From contig CACYCU010000192.1 in assembly GCA_902772945.1 (NCBI GenBank), forward strand, positions 1-10,378: 10,378 nt of DNA. The letters are read 5' to 3'. Of the stretch, positions 6,842 to 10,378 are shown in pieces (the stretch's first letter is position 1; the number at the start of each line of letters is the position of its first letter). The stretch is from an uncultured bacterium. Lineage in GTDB: Bacteria; Cyanobacteriota; Vampirovibrionia; Gastranaerophilales; Gastranaerophilaceae. The translations under genes and the position numbers were made by a program. The notes under the pieces are model-generated. The model was given only the letters and a program-made list of their open reading frames with translations. It was not told the DNA's origin and made no database searches.

Positions 6842-7194
6842 ATGAAGAGAAAACTATTTTATACTTTGTTGGTATTTGTTTGTATCATTGGTGTGTTGTT
6901 TTTTTATACAAAACCGAAAGATACCATTGCTATTATAGGAGCAATGGATGATGAAATTAGTGAAATTCGTGATAATCTAAAAAATTCAAATATTATTAAA
7001 AAAAATGATTTTATAATTACAAAGGGGACTTTGGGAAATAATAACATTACAAGAATTTGAAGAAAATATTAAAATTATTTGTATTATGTGAGCAGCAAGT
7101 CTAAATTCAGCAAGACTAAATGTATGTAAATATGGAAAAATCTTTATATGATATAAGAGAAGTTGTCCTGTCAAATTATGCAAAATACTTTTAA
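6842..7194 (+). pseudogene. Degraded, membrane-anchored MTA/SAH nucleosidase-like gene
   Basis: The intact frame runs only to the TGA at 7058-7060 (72 residues). Residues 1-22 form a basic start plus one hydrophobic helix, so the protein was anchored or exported. Residues 28-69 then match the start of 5'-methylthioadenosine/S-adenosylhomocysteine nucleosidase (MtnN/Pfs family): TIAIIGAMDDEISEIRDNL, then ITKGTLGNNNI. Full-length family members have ~230 residues, so most of the domain is gone. The following bases keep scraps in other frames: frame from 7044, LQEFEENIKIICIM-stop-AAS, resembling the stretch before and through the family's MEGA(A/S) motif; frame from 7120 ending REVVLSNYAKYF and a TAA at 7192-7194. 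This suggests an internal deletion, frameshifts and at least one nonsense change. The N-terminal match is good, while the assignment of the later scraps is inference. It is very unlikely to be active. Confidence 0.6.
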
Positions 7195-8507
7195 TGCGTT
7201 CTTTTCCATTCTTTTATTTGTTCTAATTTTGTTTTGTATTTTGCTTCAAGTCCCTGTTCTGTTGGTTTATAATACTCTTTGCCGACAAGAGAATCCGGCA
7301 GGCATTGCATACTTGTCATCTTTTCTTCATAATCATGTGCATATTTATAACCCTTACCATAATTTAATTCTTTCATCAATTTTGTCGGTGCATTTCTGAT
7401 TTGCAAAGGCACAGGCTCTGCTATATGCTCTTTTGCATCACGTCTTGCAAGCATATAGGCTACATCCATAGCATTTGACTTTGGTGCCATTGACATATAA
7501 ATAACGGCTTCAGTTAAATGGACCGTGCACTCGGGCATTCCTATAAAATGGCAAGCTTGATAAGCTGCAACGGCAATTTCTAATGCATGGGGGTCGGCAA
7601 GCCCTATATCCTCTGAGGCAAATCTTGTTACTCGTCGTGCAATATACAAAGGGTCTTCACCTGCTTCTAACATCCTTGCAAGCCAATAAACCGCAGCATC
7701 AGGGTCAGAATTTCTCATGGATTTATGGAGAGCAGAAATTATATTATAATGTTCTTCTCCGTTTTTATCATAAAGGAGTGATTTTTTAGAGATACATTGT
7801 TCCAATGTTTCTTTTGTGATTGTTATTTCACCGCTATCTGAAACATCTCCGTTTAAAATAACCATTTCTAAAGTAGATAGGGCAGATCTCGCATCACCGT
7901 TTGCAAATTCTGCAATAATTTTTATAAAATCTTCTTCAATATTTATTTTATCGTTCCCAAAACCGCGTTTATCAGTTATTGCCCGTTTTAGAAGAATCAT
8001 CAAGTCCTCTGTTTCAAGCGGTTTGAAAACAAATACTTTACAACGGGATAAAAGTGCCGAATTTATTTCAAAAGACGGATTTTCTGTTGTTGCACCGATT
8101 AGAATAATGCTCCCTTTTTCAACGTAGGGTAAAAAGGCGTCTTGCTGAGCTTTGTTGAAACGATGAATTTCATCGACAAAAACAATTGTTTTTTGCCCGA
8201 GTTTTCTATTGTTTTCTGCCTGCTCCATTACAATTTTTATATCTTTTATACCTGATGTTACAGCAGAAAAGTTTATAAATTCTGAGTTAGTTTTATTGGC
8301 TATGATTTGTGCTAATGTTGTTTTACCGATACCGGGATTCCCCCAAAATATAATTGATGAAATTTTATCGCTTTCAATAAGTTTTCTTAAAATTTTACCT
8401 TCGCCGATTAAATGTTGTTGACCGACAAATTCGTCTAAATTTCTTGGCCTTAAGCGGGAAGCTAACGGTTGATTCGTATCATTCTCAAAAAGTGATTTTT
8501 GCTCCAT
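7191..8507 (-). CDS. rarA: RarA/MgsA replication-associated AAA+ ATPase
   Basis: This 438-residue protein is full length for RarA (MgsA; the Mgs1/WRNIP1 family), an AAA+ ATPase related to clamp-loader subunits that acts at stalled replication forks. The sequence opens with an SRLRPRNLDEFVGQQHL segment (17-33). Walker A is GNPGIGKT (56-63), Walker B IVFVDEIH with D112/E113 (108-115), sensor 1 ATTEN (139-143) and the arginine finger LLSRC (152-156). The C-terminal half carries the family's helical domain (RRVTRFASEDIGLAD and YMSMAPKSNAMDVAY segments) used for tetramerisation. The ATG is preceded by AGGA (8515-8518, - strand) at 7 nt. The stop codon overlaps the putative ancestral stop of the convergent nucleosidase remnant. 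Nothing in the sequence looks abnormal. Confidence 0.95.
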   Translation of the reverse strand: MEQKSLFENDTNQPLASRLRPRNLDEFVGQQHLIGEGKILRKLIESDKISSIIFWGNPGIGKTTLAQIIANKTNSEFINFSAVTSGIKDIKIVMEQAENNRKLGQKTIVFVDEIHRFNKAQQDAFLPYVEKGSIILIGATTENPSFEINSALLSRCKVFVFKPLETEDLMILLKRAITDKRGFGNDKINIEEDFIKIIAEFANGDARSALSTLEMVILNGDVSDSGEITITKETLEQCISKKSLLYDKNGEEHYNIISALHKSMRNSDPDAAVYWLARMLEAGEDPLYIARRVTRFASEDIGLADPHALEIAVAAYQACHFIGMPECTVHLTEAVIYMSMAPKSNAMDVAYMLARRDAKEHIAEPVPLQIRNAPTKLMKELNYGKGYKYAHDYEEKMTSMQCLPDSLVGKEYYKPTEQGLEAKYKTKLEQIKEWKRTH

Positions 8508-8545
8508 ATCAATTTCCTATATTTAAAATTTATTTTAGTATTTTT

Positions 8546-8573
8546 ATTATACTTATTTAATATTTCAAAACAA
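8546..8573 (-). promoter_or_regulatory. Probable rarA promoter
   Basis: Read on the - strand, TTGTTT (8568-8573) and a perfect TATAAT (8546-8551) are 16 bp apart. Transcription would start near 8540, giving a ~32-nt leader that includes the rarA ribosome binding site. The -10 is convincing and the -35 only half matches. Confidence 0.45.
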
Positions 8574-8673
8574 GGTAAAGAAAACAAAACAATATACTGC
8601 TCAACTCATTGTCCTGAAGGGTATTTGAATATTGAACAGCATAAAATTATGAAACTTACATAAATATTTTTAT

Positions 8674-8709
8674 AAAGGTCGACGATTTTTAGCGGAATTG
8701 TCGACTTTT
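8674..8709. terminator. Rho-independent terminator-like hairpin
   Basis: Arms 8674-8687 and 8696-8709 form a 14-bp stem around an 8-nt loop, with GTCGAC at the core of each arm. As + strand RNA every position pairs (two G-U wobbles) and a U-rich run follows. As - strand RNA the two wobbles become A-C mismatches, leaving a 6-bp core with short flanks and a weaker T run. It lies just past the stop of the - strand phosphate transporter gene and is probably its terminator, working in both directions. Confidence 0.55.
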
Positions 8710-8711
8710 AT

Positions 8712-10378
8712 TTATATTTCATTTATAATTTTCTTTACCCTATATTTTGATTTATAGTCTTTGTATTTTGATTTGAAATCCAAATCTTCATCTTTGTTTC
8801 TGTGGCTGTATTTGTGTTTTGCAAATTTTGTATTATGCAGCTGAATTACGCTGGTTGAAAGGTTTGAACAATGAGCGGATATTCTTCTTAAATCTGTTAA
8901 TAAATCTGAAAATAATAATCCGGAATCAATTGAGCATACTCCATCTTTCAAACGTTGTATATGATTGTTTTTTGCTCTGCGAACCCCTTTTTTAATTACT
9001 GCATCTAATGGTTCTATTTTTTTTGCAAGTGATAAGTTATCCGTTTTGTATACTTCAAATGCCATATTATATATTTCTTTTACGGCATTAATTATTGTTT
9101 TTAATTCATTAATAGCATCCTCTGACAATTTATTTTCGTAGTCATTAAGTTTTTGCGCCACTTTTAAAATATTACTTGCGTGATCGCCAATTCTTTCAAA
9201 TTCTCCTATCACAAGGAGTAATTGTGATATTTTGTTTCCGTCTTCTTCTGTTAAATCTTTGCTTGAAAGTTTTACCAAAAAAGACCCCAACTTATCTTCG
9301 TAAGTATCAATTTTTATTTCATTTTCTTTAATTTCATCAGCAGTTTTGCTTTTGAAAGTTTCTAACATATTTGTAGAATTTATAAAATTAAATTGAGATA
9401 ATTCACCCATTTCTAATGTTCTACGATAGCATTCAGATATGGCAAATGCCGGTGATAACAATAATCTTTCATCAAGAAAAACAATTTTATTTGAGTCTGT
9501 TTTATTTTCAGAAATATATTTTACCGCAAGTTTTTCTATTAATTTTGAAAATGGCAGTAACATTAAAGCAGCTGAAATATTAAATATAGTATGGAAAATA
9601 GCTATACCAAAGGGATTTATATTGGTATTTAAAATCTCTAATTTCAAAAACATTTGAACAAATATTAATATTGGCAGGTATATGCATACTCCTAAAACGT
9701 TGAATATAATATGAACCCCTGTAACTCTTTTTGCATTTGTATTTACACCGATGCTCGCTAATAATGCAGAAATACAAGTTCCCAAATTTTGGCCTAAGAT
9801 AATAGGAATTGCGCAAGCCCAAGTTACACCGCCGCTTAATGATAATGCTTGCAAAATACCGACAGATGCTGATGAACTTTGAATAATCATTGTAATAATT
9901 AATCCGGCCAGCAAGCCTAATAATGGGTTTGAAAATGCAATCATTATATTCTTAAATTGCGGAATGTCTGATAATGGTGACATTGCACCCGACATTAGTT
10001 CCATACCAAACATTAATATTGCAAATCCAACCAAAACTGAACCGGTGTTTTTCCTTCTGTCGCTTTTGGATATCATAATCATGCAAATCCCGATAAATGC
10101 AAAAACAGGAGCAAAAGATTCGGGTTTTAATAATTTAAATATTTCTCCAGCACTTTCCTGAATTGCTGTTAAACTCAAAAGCCAGGCTGTAATTGTTGTT
10201 CCAACATTAGCACCCATAATTACAGTTACGGTTTGTGACAGATTCATAATCCCTGAATTTACAAGGCCGACTAGCATAACAGTAATTGCTGAGGAAGATT
10301 GAATTACGGCTGTAATACCCGCCCCCATAAGAAAACCTTTCAAGGGGTTGGAAGTCATTTTTTTTAAAAGTTTTTCTA
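8712..10378 (-). CDS. Na+/phosphate cotransporter (NptA/PNaS family) with C-terminal PhoU domain; 5' end outside window
   Basis: The frame stays open to the right edge, with EKLLKK before the Met at 10358. This matches the usual interior of the family, so that Met is not the start and an N-terminal piece is missing. Numbering from it: the two inverted QSSS repeats of Na/Pi-II cotransporters are at 20-23 (VIQSSSAITVM) and 160-163 (IIQSSSASVGI). Each is followed by a G-x-N-x-G-T element (49-54; 189-194). There are eight or so membrane helices up to ~280. Residues ~295-510 are a PhoU-like helical domain with the metal-type motif FERIGDHASN (387-396). The second PhoU motif is degenerate (DLRRISAHCSN, 489-499, lacking the E/D pair). 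A basic, Lys/Tyr-rich tail (SKYKDYKSKY) ends the protein. The predicted role is Na+-driven phosphate uptake at the inner membrane, with PhoU as a control domain. Confidence 0.9.
   Translation of the reverse strand, partial: EKLLKKMTSNPLKGFLMGAGITAVIQSSSAITVMLVGLVNSGIMNLSQTVTVIMGANVGTTITAWLLSLTAIQESAGEIFKLLKPESFAPVFAFIGICMIMISKSDRRKNTGSVLVGFAILMFGMELMSGAMSPLSDIPQFKNIMIAFSNPLLGLLAGLIITMIIQSSSASVGILQALSLSGGVTWACAIPIILGQNLGTCISALLASIGVNTNAKRVTGVHIIFNVLGVCIYLPILIFVQMFLKLEILNTNINPFGIAIFHTIFNISAALMLLPFSKLIEKLAVKYISENKTDSNKIVFLDERLLLSPAFAISECYRRTLEMGELSQFNFINSTNMLETFKSKTADEIKENEIKIDTYEDKLGSFLVKLSSKDLTEEDGNKISQLLLVIGEFERIGDHASNILKVAQKLNDYENKLSEDAINELKTIINAVKEIYNMAFEVYKTDNLSLAKKIEPLDAVIKKGVRRAKNNHIQRLKDGVCSIDSGLLFSDLLTDLRRISAHCSNLSTSVIQLHNTKFAKHKYSHRNKDEDLDFKSKYKDYKSKYRVKKIINEI

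Noticed and set aside
7816..8127. A 103-codon + strand ORF.
   Set aside because: It lies entirely antisense within rarA (sensor and ATPase region) and has no recognisable domain.
8597..8639. Imperfect 8-bp inverted repeat (CTGCTCAA / TTGAACAG) upstream of rarA, considered as an operator or riboswitch stem.
   Set aside because: One mismatch, a 27-nt loop and no known motif. It lies upstream of the likely rarA transcription start, so it would not be in the mRNA leader.
8496..8663. A + strand open frame containing YCSTHCPEGYLNI, overlapping the rarA start region.
   Set aside because: No usable start codon with a ribosome binding site, and its first part is antisense to rarA and its promoter. 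It is kept only as part of the hairpin finding, not called as a gene.
1..10378. Search for CRISPR arrays, tRNA genes, insertion sequences, long direct repeats or phage genes.
   Set aside because: No regularly spaced repeats, transposase or integrase motifs, or tRNA-like cloverleaf with a TTC arm were seen by eye.

Overview
The window is a compact, AT-rich (by eye about 30% GC) bacterial chromosomal segment. An autotransporter-type outer-membrane barrel implies a diderm (two-membrane) cell. Together with the partner-switching signalling genes and the base composition, the style of this barrel's C-terminus reminds me of the gut Gastranaerophilales/Melainabacteria (Vampirovibrionia), the non-photosynthetic relatives of cyanobacteria. 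That placement is inference from protein character and was not tested by a search. No tRNA, rRNA, insertion sequence, integrase or CRISPR array was seen.

Layout. Bases 1-552 (+) are the 3' end of an autotransporter beta-barrel gene with an unusual Lys-rich tail, followed closely by a SnoaL-like small protein (576-992, +). A separate promoter precedes a polytopic membrane protein of the phytol/dolichol kinase type (1049-1987, +). It ends 2 bp from a convergent AI-2E family transporter (1990-2994, -). Next comes the most interesting unit, a two-gene partner-switching module on the + strand. It has a STAS-domain anti-sigma-factor antagonist (3192-3506) and, 2 bp later, a 778-residue membrane receptor that fuses a dCache-like sensor, HAMP, a SpoIIE/RsbU-type PP2C phosphatase and an RsbW-like ATPase (3509-5845). 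Convergent to it is a patatin-like phospholipase (5861-6742, -).

Between the patatin gene and the next gene lies a decayed, membrane-anchored MTA/SAH-nucleosidase-like gene (6842-about 7194, +). It still has a good extended -10 promoter placed so that the transcript would be leaderless. Its probable original stop codon overlaps that of the convergent rarA (7191-8507, -). A 204-bp gap follows with the rarA promoter and a strong hairpin. The window ends with a Na+/phosphate cotransporter-PhoU fusion (8712 to the right edge, -), whose 5' end lies outside the window.

How the genes relate. The STAS and receptor genes clearly work together: the PP2C domain should dephosphorylate the STAS protein and the ATPase domain should phosphorylate or bind it, so an extracytoplasmic ligand would set the STAS phosphorylation state. 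No sigma factor or other output gene is present, so the output is unknown. The remaining genes look like independent housekeeping or membrane functions (lipid or isoprenoid phosphorylation, lipid hydrolysis, phosphate uptake, replication-fork maintenance).
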